Source: Pseudomonas silvicola (GTDB lineage: Bacteria > Pseudomonadota > Gammaproteobacteria > Pseudomonadales > Pseudomonadaceae). From it: 64,000 nt of DNA. The stretch covers positions 3,202,001 to 3,266,000 of the forward strand of contig NZ_CP093280.1 in NCBI RefSeq assembly GCF_026651855.1, read 5' to 3'. The notes under the pieces are model-generated. The model ran no database searches. It saw only the letters and a list, made by a program, of their open reading frames with translations, and was not told where the DNA came from. Made by a program: the position numbers and the translations under genes. Below are positions 26,195 to 33,858 of the stretch, piece after piece (position 1 is the stretch's first letter; each line of letters begins with the position of its first letter).

Positions 26195-27387
26195 CTGACG
26201 ATCCTCAAATCGGCTTTGAGTGGGCGCTGTTGCCCGCTGATCCAGCCCCCGTCGATCACCTCGCGCATGTCCAGCCAGGTCAGATAAGGGTCGGGTTTCT
26301 GCGGTTCTCTGGCGCTGGCGAGAATTGCGAAATCGCCGTTGGCATTCGAGATGCCCAGGCGCGGTGTCAGGTAGCAGTGATAATTTTCCGGGTCGACCCA
26401 CACCTGGCCTTGAGGGGCGTTGAGGCGGCATTGGGGGGCTGCCTGTCGGACCTTGCGAACCTCATCCGATCCCGCCAGGTGAATGGCCTCGGCGAGCAGC
26501 AGCACCGCAATGAACGAGGCTTCGGCGTCTGCCGAGGTCACCAGGTCCGGGCCGAACCGTGCTTTGATGTCCCGCACGAAGCTGGCGTTGGCAGGCGTTT
26601 CAATGCTTTGAAAATACACCGATGAGCAGATATGACCCGCGCGCAATCCACCCTCTACGGCTTTGAGTTCTTCCTCCGATAACGTGCAGCTCGCCAATGG
26701 AGTAGAGCGGGATATCCGCCCGCTGTTCAGTGCCTGCCCGTAGGCAGAAACCAACGCCTGGCCCGACTCACCAATCAGCGAACTGAACACGAAATCGGGT
26801 TTAAGGCGCTCAATTTCATCAATGATCTGCCCGACATCCGTGGAGCCAATGGGCAGATACCGTTCGCACAGGACCTCACCGGCGTTGGCCTCCAGTATCT
26901 CGCGCATGACGCGATTGCTTTCCCAAGGCCAGACGTAGTTGGAGCCGACGCAGTAAGCACGCTTGCCCACTGCACTCATCAGGTAGCTGATGAGCGGGAC
27001 GATGTGCTGGTTGGGCGACGCACCGACGTAGATGACGTTGTCACTGCACTCGAACCCCTCGTAATGAGAGGGGTACCAGAGCAGCCCCTCGCGACGTTCG
27101 AACAGGGGCAGCACTTCCTTTCGGCTTGACGAGGTGTAGCAACCCACGACATGCCGGATGCCGCTGTCCAGGAGGACCTGGGACTGTGCGTAATACTGCG
27201 TCAGATCACCCGCCGGGTTCACCACTTCAGGTTCGAAGCGGAATGCAAAGCGCGGGTCTTCGGCAACACGCTCGATGGCCAGCAGTGCGCCACACAGCAT
27301 GGCCTTGCCGATGCTCTGGTAGGAGCCGGTCGTCGAGCACATCAGGCCCATGCGCACGTGTGTCCGATTACGATGATTGGGCATCAT
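26191..27387 (-). CDS. amiC: AmiC-type cytoplasmic amide sensor
   Basis: This 398-residue Leu/Ile/Val-binding-protein-like sensor lacks a signal peptide, as expected for AmiC, which binds amides and controls AmiR in the cytoplasm. Shared phrases with P. aeruginosa AmiC as I remember it: HVVGCYTSSSRKEVLPL, LLWYPSHYEGFE, GASPNQHIVPL, GSNYVWPWESNRVMRE. The next gene is amiR. Some relatives are annotated as urea or amide ABC substrate-binding proteins, but the absence of a signal and the amiR overlap favour AmiC. Confidence 0.9.
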   Translation of the reverse strand: MMPNHRNRTHVRMGLMCSTTGSYQSIGKAMLCGALLAIERVAEDPRFAFRFEPEVVNPAGDLTQYYAQSQVLLDSGIRHVVGCYTSSSRKEVLPLFERREGLLWYPSHYEGFECSDNVIYVGASPNQHIVPLISYLMSAVGKRAYCVGSNYVWPWESNRVMREILEANAGEVLCERYLPIGSTDVGQIIDEIERLKPDFVFSSLIGESGQALVSAYGQALNSGRISRSTPLASCTLSEEELKAVEGGLRAGHICSSVYFQSIETPANASFVRDIKARFGPDLVTSADAEASFIAVLLLAEAIHLAGSDEVRKVRQAAPQCRLNAPQGQVWVDPENYHCYLTPRLGISNANGDFAILASAREPQKPDPYLTWLDMREVIDGGWISGQQRPLKADLRIVR

Positions 27388-27394
27388 CCTTTCC

Positions 27395-27925
27395 TCACGA
27401 GGTCATGGCCGTGTGGCGTTGCAACCGCGCGGCCAGGCGAGCGGATGCAAACGCAAACAGCGTGCCCACTATCATCGACGCGGGGACGATGATGAGCGCA
27501 TTGGAAAAGCTGACGCTGGTCAGGCTCTCGCTGCTGAACTTGCCAGGCGTCTGCAAGAGAAATGCAAAGGTGCAGGCATACCCATACGTGACCGCCGGGA
27601 TCGAAGAGAACCATCCCACCCTGGCCGCGGAGATGTAGCAGGCGATGCTGACGCAGACCACGAGGCTCGGCCAGATCGACTCGCCCAACACCACCGCCCC
27701 TGGCACCGAGACGATCACCACTGCCGTCAGCCATGCGGTCAGTACGCCAAACGCGTTGGAGATGATGGTGGTGCGCAATGCCCGCACGTCACCTCCCGAA
27801 TGAAAGAAACAGGCCCATGCGGCGAAGGCGGCCCAGATAAGCAGCACGCCGACCGAGAGCGTGAGCCATGTGCACACGCCTCCCAGCAAGGCAACACTGA
27901 TGGCGAGACTGGTCAATTCGGACAT
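27395..27925 (-). CDS. DUF1097-family inner-membrane protein
   Basis: This 176-residue, very hydrophobic protein has about five membrane helices (LAISVALLGGVCTWLTLSVGVLL, CVSIACYISAARVGWFSSI, SNALIIVPASMIVGTLFAFA). It matches DUF1097 in length and character. Its ATG shares one base with the cbtA stop (TGATG). It lies between cobalt transport and amide sensing; in Pseudomonas amidase operons a membrane protein (AmiS) often occupies this place, so an amide or nitrile channel is a reasonable but unproven guess. Confidence 0.75.
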   Translation of the reverse strand: MSELTSLAISVALLGGVCTWLTLSVGVLLIWAAFAAWACFFHSGGDVRALRTTIISNAFGVLTAWLTAVVIVSVPGAVVLGESIWPSLVVCVSIACYISAARVGWFSSIPAVTYGYACTFAFLLQTPGKFSSESLTSVSFSNALIIVPASMIVGTLFAFASARLAARLQRHTAMTS

Positions 27926-28641
27926 CACGCGTACTCCTGTCCAGGTGCGCAGAGTGAAGTGGAAACGTTGCGGCGTCGGAAAAACAAGGTGCAGAGCACG
28001 CCCAGCGTGAGCCAGAACGATGCATCGGCGGCCAACGTGGCGATCACGAACTCGTGGTGCAGGCTGGCGGGCGCCAGCATCGTTGCCGACGCCAACTGCG
28101 GTGAGCCGATTAGATGAGGCACCACCAGCAGTGCCACCGCGCCTGTTTTCAGCCACCGACTCGGGGCAAAGGCGAGAGTCGCCAGACCTACCGCCGTCGC
28201 TACGGCTGTACCGACCCACCAAAGCTGCCTGGCGTGAAGGTCCGCCGCCTGGGTTCCGGGCAATTCCGGCGGCAGCTCTGCCGATGGCGCCAGGACAAAC
28301 ACGGCGTATCCGGCCAGCCCCCACAGCAGCCCATAGGCCAGCTTGCGGGGAGGGCGCAGGCTGATCGCGCCCGCCAGCATCAGGCCAAAGGCGACGCCAA
28401 CCACCAGGTTGGCGGCGACGGTGGCTGTCATCCTCTGCCAGCCGTCTTCTGGTTCCCAATCGGTTTCCTCATGATGGTGGCCGCCCGCTTCATGGGCATC
28501 TGAATGCGCGGCACTGGCGGCATGTTCGTAGGTCTCGGCCTGAAGGATCAGCGGGGACACCCAGATCGCCTGGACCAGCGTCAGCACCAGCGCGGCACCC
28601 ACGCCGGCAAACCCTGCCGTTTGGAGAATGCGCTTGATCAT
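27925..28641 (-). CDS. cbtA: Cobalt transporter subunit CbtA
   Basis: This 238-residue protein has several membrane helices and a His/Glu-rich periplasmic loop near residues 47-62 (HSDAHEAGGHHHEE), as in CbtA cobalt importers. It is preceded by cbtB (12-bp gap). CbtAB genes are usually controlled by cobalamin riboswitches; here they sit in the nitrile hydratase operon instead, with no riboswitch visible. It probably supplies cobalt for the enzyme's active site. Confidence 0.88.
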   Translation of the reverse strand: MIKRILQTAGFAGVGAALVLTLVQAIWVSPLILQAETYEHAASAAHSDAHEAGGHHHEETDWEPEDGWQRMTATVAANLVVGVAFGLMLAGAISLRPPRKLAYGLLWGLAGYAVFVLAPSAELPPELPGTQAADLHARQLWWVGTAVATAVGLATLAFAPSRWLKTGAVALLVVPHLIGSPQLASATMLAPASLHHEFVIATLAADASFWLTLGVLCTLFFRRRNVSTSLCAPGQEYA

Positions 28642-28653
28642 GGCTCACCCCTC

Positions 28654-28860
28654 TCAATGGCAAGGAAAGGCAGCGGTGTGGCGCGTGTCGTGTGCGGCGT
28701 TGTGCAGCACGGGCATGCTTGAGAAGCCCGCAAAGTACAACAGCACCGCGCCCAGGGACATGGCGCAACAGGCCGTGAGCACGCGCCGGGTGCTGCTGGC
28801 AGACGAAGCGGATGCGGTGTCGGTTGAAGCGGTGCTTGCTACGCAATCAATGCTGTTCAT
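28654..28860 (-). CDS. cbtB: Cobalt transporter subunit CbtB
   Basis: This 68-residue protein has one membrane helix (VLTACCAMSLGAVLLYFAGF) and a C-terminal metal-binding tail with HNAAHDTRH and a final Cys-His, the CbtB pattern. The start at 28860 is backed by AAGGAAAA upstream. It pairs with cbtA immediately downstream and belongs to the nitrile hydratase operon. Confidence 0.87.
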   Translation of the reverse strand: MNSIDCVASTASTDTASASSASSTRRVLTACCAMSLGAVLLYFAGFSSMPVLHNAAHDTRHTAAFPCH

Positions 28861-28909
28861 GACGTTTTCCTTTTGCTCAGGTGTTAACCGCGGTGGTGAG
28901 ACGCAGAGG

Positions 28910-29260
28910 TCAGATGACTTCAGTTCGACGACGCTCAAGAAATGCTTGAGTGCGCTCCTGCAAGTCCGCTTCGGTAATCAGGGCTTTGTCCATCGCCAGC
29001 TTCTCCAACGAAGCCAGCCAGTGCTGGTAGTAATGCCAGTCGGGATCGTCAGGGCTGTGTGTTTTGTCCCAGGCGCCGATAGTGGCGATCAGCGAGGCGC
29101 GGAACTCGTCCCACTGATATGAACCCTGTTCGGCGAGTGCCAATGCCAGGCCAAAGGCACGACCTTGCCAAGGCTCGTCGAAGACCAATTTCTCCTGGTT
29201 TTTCGGCAAGGCGCTGCGGTCGCCGCACAGTTGGTCGACGCGTGTTTTAAGAACGTTCAT
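28910..29260 (-). CDS. Nitrile hydratase accessory protein
   Basis: This 116-residue protein matches nitrile hydratase accessory/activator proteins, themselves related to the N-terminal part of the beta subunit (FDEPWQGRAFGLALALAEQGSYQWDEFRASLIATI, YYQHWLASLEKL). Such proteins carry cobalt into the alpha subunit and help oxidise its cysteines by swapping subunits. It starts two bases after the alpha-subunit stop. Confidence 0.9.
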   Translation of the reverse strand: MNVLKTRVDQLCGDRSALPKNQEKLVFDEPWQGRAFGLALALAEQGSYQWDEFRASLIATIGAWDKTHSPDDPDWHYYQHWLASLEKLAMDKALITEADLQERTQAFLERRRTEVI

Positions 29261-29262
29261 AT

Positions 29263-29928
29263 TCAGGCTCCTGGCTGAGCGGCGCTGACCAGTCCCAGCC
29301 CTTGCATCGCCTCTGTGGACACCAGGGCCGCCAGTTGCGCCTCGGAGAAATCTTCAGTGCCTTCCGGGCGCTGAGGAATGACGAAGAAACGCACCTGGGC
29401 GCTGCTGTCCCAGATCGCCACTTTCTTGCCGCTGTCCAGTTCCACACCAAAATCCTTCAATACCGCCCTGGGTTCACGTACCACTCGCGCGCGAAAAACC
29501 GGGTCCTTGAACCAGTACGGTGGCAGTCCCAGCAGTGGCCAAGGCCAGCACGAACAGAGGGTGCAGCACACAACGTTGTGGGTGGACGGGGTGTTTTCGA
29601 CGACCTTGAGGTTCTCGCCCTCGATGCCTTCGCGCAGGCCCAATTCCTTGATGGCCTTATTGGCGTCTTCCAGCAGCCGTGCTTTGAACGCGGTATCGGT
29701 CCAGGCCTTGGCCACCACCCGAGCACCGTTGAACGGGCCCATTTCGTGGTCGAAAAAATGAATGACGCGGTCGACCGTGTCGGTGCCAATCAGGCCTTTT
29801 TCGCGAAACAGCGATTCCAGCGCTTTGGTGCGCGCGGCGTAATAGCTTTCCGGGCCGCGTTCTTCGTCATGGTGATGGTGGTCATGGTCATGGTGATGGT
29901 GGTCATGGTCATGGTCGTGGGTGCTCAT
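29263..29928 (-). CDS. nthA: Nitrile hydratase alpha subunit, cobalt type
   Basis: This 221-residue subunit carries the metal claw CTLCSC at residues 122-127. Thr in the second position is the mark of cobalt enzymes (iron enzymes have Ser). Trp follows where Tyr is common in cobalt enzymes. The enzyme hydrates nitriles to amides; cysteines in the claw become sulfinic and sulfenic acids. The N-terminus is unusual: residues 4-21 are almost only His and Asp, encoded by a simple repeat, and could bind cobalt. It follows the beta subunit gene, the beta-alpha order usual for cobalt types. Confidence 0.94.
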   Translation of the reverse strand: MSTHDHDHDHHHHDHDHHHHDEERGPESYYAARTKALESLFREKGLIGTDTVDRVIHFFDHEMGPFNGARVVAKAWTDTAFKARLLEDANKAIKELGLREGIEGENLKVVENTPSTHNVVCCTLCSCWPWPLLGLPPYWFKDPVFRARVVREPRAVLKDFGVELDSGKKVAIWDSSAQVRFFVIPQRPEGTEDFSEAQLAALVSTEAMQGLGLVSAAQPGA

Positions 29929-29988
29929 GGGGGTAATTCCTCAAGTCATCAATGGGTGTGAAGTAGACGTGGCCAGGCGTCACGGGCC

Positions 29989-30672
29989 TTACTGGCTTTG
30001 CGCGCTGTCCAGGTAGACTTCGAAAAAATCGTTGTACAACACGTCACCGTGGTCAGGGATTTCCGGCCATATGTCGGTGGTGTTGAAGCGCACGTTGTAA
30101 ACCGGCTGGGGCGTTCCAAGCCCATCGGTCGGCCCTTTGTCCCAGTAGAGATAAGCCCCGTCGTACACCACCTCCACGACGCCAATCTTGTTGCGCAGAT
30201 AACCGGGCAAACGGGTATGGATGCCCAGCGGCACATCTTTTACGCACACGTTGTCCCCGACCTTGAAGCGGGGGCGGGTGGCGATGTTTCGATAGGGGTT
30301 GTCCCCGGTCCACAGGTAATCGATGACGCGGTCGGTGATCATCGAATTGCCGGTGTCAGGCAGGGGCGTGTCTGGGTTGTCGAGGAAACGCTGGGTCAGC
30401 GCGTCCAGTTCGTCGGCCTCGATGTAGCCACGCTCGATGAGGAACTCGGCCATCGCGCCTTGCCATTTGATGTAGTAGCGGTACTTGAAATAGTCGAGGG
30501 GGTTCATGCCCTCAGCCTTTACCCGCAGGTCGGGCCACGCCCAGATGCTGGTGCCCATCATCGTGGCGTGCACACCAAACAGGCGGGCTTCCCATGGTTG
30601 GACGAACACGCGCTTTTCCACTGCCACGGGGCCAAGCCCTTCGATCCCTCCTAAAAACTGCTGAAGCTTCAT
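29989..30672 (-). CDS. nthB: Nitrile hydratase beta subunit
   Basis: This 227-residue subunit has the N-terminal GGIEGLGPV, WEARLFGVHATMM and YYIKWQGAMAEFLIERGYI stretches. The C-terminal SH3-like barrel (RPRFKVGDNVCVKDVPLGIHTRLPGYLRNKIGVVE) packs on the alpha subunit. It is the first gene of the operon. AGGAG lies seven bases before the ATG. An intrinsic terminator ends only about 24 bases upstream of that ATG, so expression needs antitermination. Confidence 0.94.
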   Translation of the reverse strand: MKLQQFLGGIEGLGPVAVEKRVFVQPWEARLFGVHATMMGTSIWAWPDLRVKAEGMNPLDYFKYRYYIKWQGAMAEFLIERGYIEADELDALTQRFLDNPDTPLPDTGNSMITDRVIDYLWTGDNPYRNIATRPRFKVGDNVCVKDVPLGIHTRLPGYLRNKIGVVEVVYDGAYLYWDKGPTDGLGTPQPVYNVRFNTTDIWPEIPDHGDVLYNDFFEVYLDSAQSQ

Positions 30673-30695
30673 GTTCGTGCTCCTGAAAAAAATCC

Positions 30696-30731
30696 AAAAA
30701 AAAACCCTTCGAGCCGTGAAGGCTTGAAGGG
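30696..30731 (-). terminator. Leader intrinsic terminator (attenuator) before nitrile hydratase
   Basis: Read on the minus strand, CCCTTCAAGCC pairs with GGCTCGAAGGG (one mismatch) around TTCAC, followed by nine T. It lies inside the mRNA leader between the predicted sigma-54 promoter and nthB, so most transcripts should stop here unless an antiterminator such as AmiR acts. Confidence 0.8.
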
Positions 30732-30744
30732 CTTATTTGCCGTT

Positions 30745-30808
30745 CTGACAGCAAGTGGCTGTCAGCGATGTCGTGTCGATCAGGTGCAGAGGGTGTAATC
30801 GCTGATCG
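30745..30808 (-). promoter_or_regulatory. Two leader hairpins upstream of the attenuator
   Basis: On the minus-strand RNA a 7-bp stem CGATCAG/CTGATCG (30777-30808, 18-nt loop) is followed by an 8-bp stem CTGACAGC/GCTGTCAG with a 5-nt loop (30745-30765). They precede the terminator and are the best candidates for AmiR recognition. I do not see the classical pair of hexanucleotide loops known from other ANTAR RNAs, so the exact fold is open. Confidence 0.5.
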
Positions 30809-30819
30809 CAATAGCTATT

Positions 30820-30836
30820 AAGCAGAACCCGTGCCA
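30820..30836 (-). promoter_or_regulatory. Sigma-54 promoter for the nitrile hydratase operon
   Basis: The minus strand reads TGGCACGGGTTCTGCTT against the consensus TGGCACGNNNNTTGCW: the GG-N10-GC core is exact, with one mismatch in the -12 element. Transcription would begin near 30810, giving a ~135-nt leader that contains the hairpins and terminator. This implies RpoN-dependent, nitrogen-limited expression. Confidence 0.72.
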
Positions 30837-31024
30837 GCACGAGTATTAATGCTTTAGATTGACGTAGGTTACTGATTTATCGCCGTTTGTTTCTGAAGTG
30901 TGTGCGCCGCAGTTACATCAATAATGAGGGCTCACACGCGTCATACTGGGGCGAACGCACAATCATTGAGCATATTTCGTGCTTGGCGAATGCACGAGCA
31001 CAGCGCTTGTAAGGTCACTCATTA

Positions 31025-31060
31025 ATCCAATCACCGCATCAATCGCATACCTGATTGGAT
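31025..31060. repeat. 9-bp inverted repeat in divergent promoter region
   Basis: ATCCAATCA and TGATTGGAT are perfect inverted arms separated by 18 bp. They lie in the 533-bp region between nthB and the ACS permease at 31206, about 145 bases before the permease. Possible regulator site for the permease or enhancer for the sigma-54 promoter. Apart from this repeat and the leader elements I see nothing coding in 30673-31205. Confidence 0.4.
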
Positions 31061-31205
31061 TGGACGGCATGAATCTCCGGCGCTCATCATCATTGTTCCT
31101 GAAATGCAGCATGTATTTTCTTGGGGCCAATAGCCGCCTGTTGAATACGTTCTTCAGGGTTGCCTCGAAAATCGCTCGTCTACATCACATCAATAAGAAC
31201 AACGG

Positions 31206-32591
31206 ATGGATAGAAGGATGCAGCCAGAAAAAAGGACCCATGTCCGTTTCTACGTATTGGCGATGCTGTTTGTGGTGTCGTCGCTCAACTATGCCGACCG
31301 TGCGGCGCTCTCGATTGCCGGGTCTGCGTTATCAGCCGATCTGGACCTCAAACCCATTGCGCTGGGCTTTGTGTTCTCGGCGTTTGGCTGGGCCTATGTG
31401 CTGGGGCAAATCCCCGGCGGCTGGTTGCTGGACCGCTACGGCTCGAAAAAAATTTACGGGATGAGCCTGTTGCTGTGGTCCGCCATGACCTTTCTTCAAG
31501 CCTTCGTGGACGGCTTTGAAGCCACCACCGCGGTGATGATGCTGTTCTTCCTGCGCCTGATGTTGGGGTTGGTCGAGGCTCCGGCGTTCCCCGCCAATGG
31601 CCGACTTGCGGCCTCCTGGTTCCCGACGTCCGAGCGTGGCATGGCCACATCGATCTTCGCCTCGGCGCAGTATTTCGCCGTGGTGCTGTTCTCGCCGATC
31701 ATGGGCTATATCGTTCATGCGTTCGGCTGGAAGTACGTGTTCCTGTTCATGGGCGGGATTGGCTTTGTGCTGGCGCTCGGCTGGGTCAAAGCGATCCATA
31801 CCCCCAAGGATCACCCTGGGATCAACAAAGCCGAGTTTGACTACATCGAGCAAGGCGGCGGGTTGGTGCACATGGACGAAGAGGGCAAGGCCGACCGTTC
31901 GCCGAAGATGAAGTACCTCAAGGATCTGGTGCGCAACCGGATGTTGATGGGCATCTATCTGGGCCAGTACTGCATCGTCTCCATGTCGTACTTTTTCATT
32001 ACCTGGTTCCCGCTGTACCTGGTGCAGGCGCGTCACCTCGATATTCTGCAAGTGGGGTTCATCTCGGTACTGCCGGCGGTGTGCGGCTTCCTGGGCGGGT
32101 TGTTGTCGGGTATCAGCTCGGACCGCCTGCTGAAAAAAGGCTACTCGCTGACCTGGGCGCGCAAGATCCCGGCTATTTCCGGGTTCGTGCTGGCCAGTAC
32201 GCTGGTGCTGTGCAACTACGTTGAATCGCTGTGGCTGATGGTGCCGCTGATGGCGCTGGCGTTTTTCGGCAAAGGGTTCGCCGCGATTGGCTGGGCCTGT
32301 ATCGCCGATGCGTCACCCAAGCGCCTTACCGGATTGAGCGGTGCGGTGTTCAACACCGTTGGTAACGTTGGCAGTATCGTCACGCCAATCGTGATTGGTT
32401 ACATCGTCGGCATCACCGGTGGCTATGAGTCAGCGCTGGTGTATGTGGCCGCGCATTGCATCCTGGGCGTGATCACTTACCTGTTCATCATTCCTGACAT
32501 CAAACGTGTCGAGCTCAGCGACGATGCGCAGTTCGAGGCAGAGCAGGGTGTCGCTGGCGGTGTCGGGAAGTTATCGACACCCAGAGCATGA
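31206..32591 (+). CDS. ACS-family MFS sugar-acid permease
   Basis: This 461-residue permease has family marks NYADRAALSIAGSAL, DRYGSKKIYG and LGLVEAPAFPANGRLAASWFP. It is most like the uxuA-linked permease (7735-9144) and the one at 23113. A start at 31218 is also possible but has GAAGG directly abutting it. A D-isomer 2-hydroxyacid dehydrogenase follows 43 bp later, so the cargo may be a hydroxy acid. Confidence 0.88.
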   Translation: MDRRMQPEKRTHVRFYVLAMLFVVSSLNYADRAALSIAGSALSADLDLKPIALGFVFSAFGWAYVLGQIPGGWLLDRYGSKKIYGMSLLLWSAMTFLQAFVDGFEATTAVMMLFFLRLMLGLVEAPAFPANGRLAASWFPTSERGMATSIFASAQYFAVVLFSPIMGYIVHAFGWKYVFLFMGGIGFVLALGWVKAIHTPKDHPGINKAEFDYIEQGGGLVHMDEEGKADRSPKMKYLKDLVRNRMLMGIYLGQYCIVSMSYFFITWFPLYLVQARHLDILQVGFISVLPAVCGFLGGLLSGISSDRLLKKGYSLTWARKIPAISGFVLASTLVLCNYVESLWLMVPLMALAFFGKGFAAIGWACIADASPKRLTGLSGAVFNTVGNVGSIVTPIVIGYIVGITGGYESALVYVAAHCILGVITYLFIIPDIKRVELSDDAQFEAEQGVAGGVGKLSTPRA

Positions 32592-32634
32592 CGCTCAAGT
32601 TTGATTTCATCACGACTACACAAAAGGAGTTTCC

Positions 32635-33594
32635 ATGACGCTGCCCTCTACTCGCGACATCCCCGTGCTGATCGTCGGCGCGCTGCTGCCTGCTTTGCAA
32701 CAGGCCGTGGAGGCGAACTTCAGCGCGACGCGCTATTGGGAGTTGCCCGACGCCAAAGCCTGGCTGGCCGAACACGGCGCCGCCGTCCGTGCGATTGCCA
32801 CCACGGGGGCGTGGGGTGCCAGCGCCGAGCTGATTGGCCAGTTGCCGAGCCTGGAAGGGATTTTCAGCTTTGGTGTCGGCTACGACTCCATCGCGGTGGA
32901 CGCTGCTCGCGATCGCGCGATTGTGGTGACCAACACGCCAGACGTGCTCGACGATTGCGTGGCCGACACTGCCATGGCGTTGATTCTGGATAGCTTGCGG
33001 CGCTTCACCGAGTCGGATCGCTACGTACGCGCGGGCAAATGGCAGCAGGCTCGTTTCCCGCTGGCAACGAAAGTGGGAGGCAAGAAACTCGGCATCGTCG
33101 GCCTGGGCAACATTGGCCAGGCCATCGCCAAACGCGCCGCCGCGTTCGACATGGACATTGCCTACCACAACCGTAACCCCAAGGCCGGCGTCATTTATCG
33201 TTATGTGGCAGATCTTGATGTACTGATCGAGGAAAGTGACGTGTTGGTGCTGGCAGTGCCGGGCGGGAAGCACACAGATCGCCTGATCGACGCCCGGCGT
33301 CTGGCGTTACTGGGTAAAAATGGCTACCTGATCAATATCGCGAGGGGGTCGGTGGTCGATCAGGAGGCGCTGATTCATGCCCTGGAAAAAGGCATGATCG
33401 CCGGTGCCGGGCTGGACGTGTTCGCCCACGAACCGGCAGTGCCCGAGCGCCTGCTGGCGTTGGACAATACGGTGTTGTTCCCACACCTGGGCAGCGGCAC
33501 CTTCGAAACCCGGCAGGCCATGAGCGAGCTGGTGTTGGAAAACCTGCAAGGCTGGTTCCTTAATGACCGCAAAGTGGTCACACCGGTGAAGTAA
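32635..33594 (+). CDS. D-isomer-specific 2-hydroxyacid dehydrogenase (glyoxylate/hydroxypyruvate/2-keto-gluconate reductase type)
   Basis: This 319-residue protein has a Rossmann core with GLGNIGQAIAKRAAAFDMDIAYHNR near residue 155 and NIARGSVVDQEALIHAL (catalytic Arg in NIARG). The catalytic Glu precedes residue 270 (DVFAHEPAVPE) and the catalytic His is in FPHLGSGT. These are typical of NAD(P)H-dependent reductases of 2-keto acids. AGGAG lies upstream. Operon with the permease at 31206; a hairpin (33606-33626) follows. Confidence 0.9.
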   Translation: MTLPSTRDIPVLIVGALLPALQQAVEANFSATRYWELPDAKAWLAEHGAAVRAIATTGAWGASAELIGQLPSLEGIFSFGVGYDSIAVDAARDRAIVVTNTPDVLDDCVADTAMALILDSLRRFTESDRYVRAGKWQQARFPLATKVGGKKLGIVGLGNIGQAIAKRAAAFDMDIAYHNRNPKAGVIYRYVADLDVLIEESDVLVLAVPGGKHTDRLIDARRLALLGKNGYLINIARGSVVDQEALIHALEKGMIAGAGLDVFAHEPAVPERLLALDNTVLFPHLGSGTFETRQAMSELVLENLQGWFLNDRKVVTPVK

Positions 33595-33605
33595 CAGCGT
33601 TATGG

Positions 33606-33626
33606 GCGGCATCGCATGGATGCCGC
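33606..33626 (+). terminator. Hairpin after the dehydrogenase gene
   Basis: GCGGCATC and GATGCCGC form a perfect 8-bp stem with a 5-nt loop, starting 12 bases after the dehydrogenase stop. No T-run follows, so it may be an mRNA 3'-end stabiliser rather than a full terminator. Confidence 0.5.
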
Positions 33627-33736
33627 TCAGTCAGGTGGCGCGGGCCTCGTACTGACGCGCACATAAAGCCGGGTGTCGATCCGGGTTTATGTGATGCTGA
33701 TGCCTCGGGGTTTTCAACGCGCGCGGCCCAAGTTTC

Positions 33737-33748
33737 ATGAAATTTCAT
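33737..33748. promoter_or_regulatory. Palindrome ATGAAATTTCAT, candidate IclR operator
   Basis: This perfect 12-bp palindrome sits in the AT-rich stretch 110 bp before the IclR gene, immediately preceded by another TTTCATGAAA overlap. TGAAA/TTTCA dyads are typical for KdgR-like IclR proteins. Autoregulation is inferred. Confidence 0.45.
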
Positions 33749-33858
33749 GTTACTAAGTTGTACTTCGTAGCTATAAAATACATTAGTATCAGCCCTCACG
33801 TTTTCATATTTGGGGGTAGATGTGCCTGACGATCGACCCTTTGGCTGGAGGCCCGACA

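Noticed and set aside
28642-28909. Cobalamin riboswitch upstream of cbtB
   Set aside because: The gaps around cbtB are only tens of bases and lack a B12-box-like sequence; the genes are inside an operon.
30745-30808. Classical ANTAR twin-hexaloop RNA motif
   Set aside because: The two stems have loops of 5 and 18 nt and not the A-x-x-G hexaloops of known ANTAR targets, so only generic leader hairpins are annotated.
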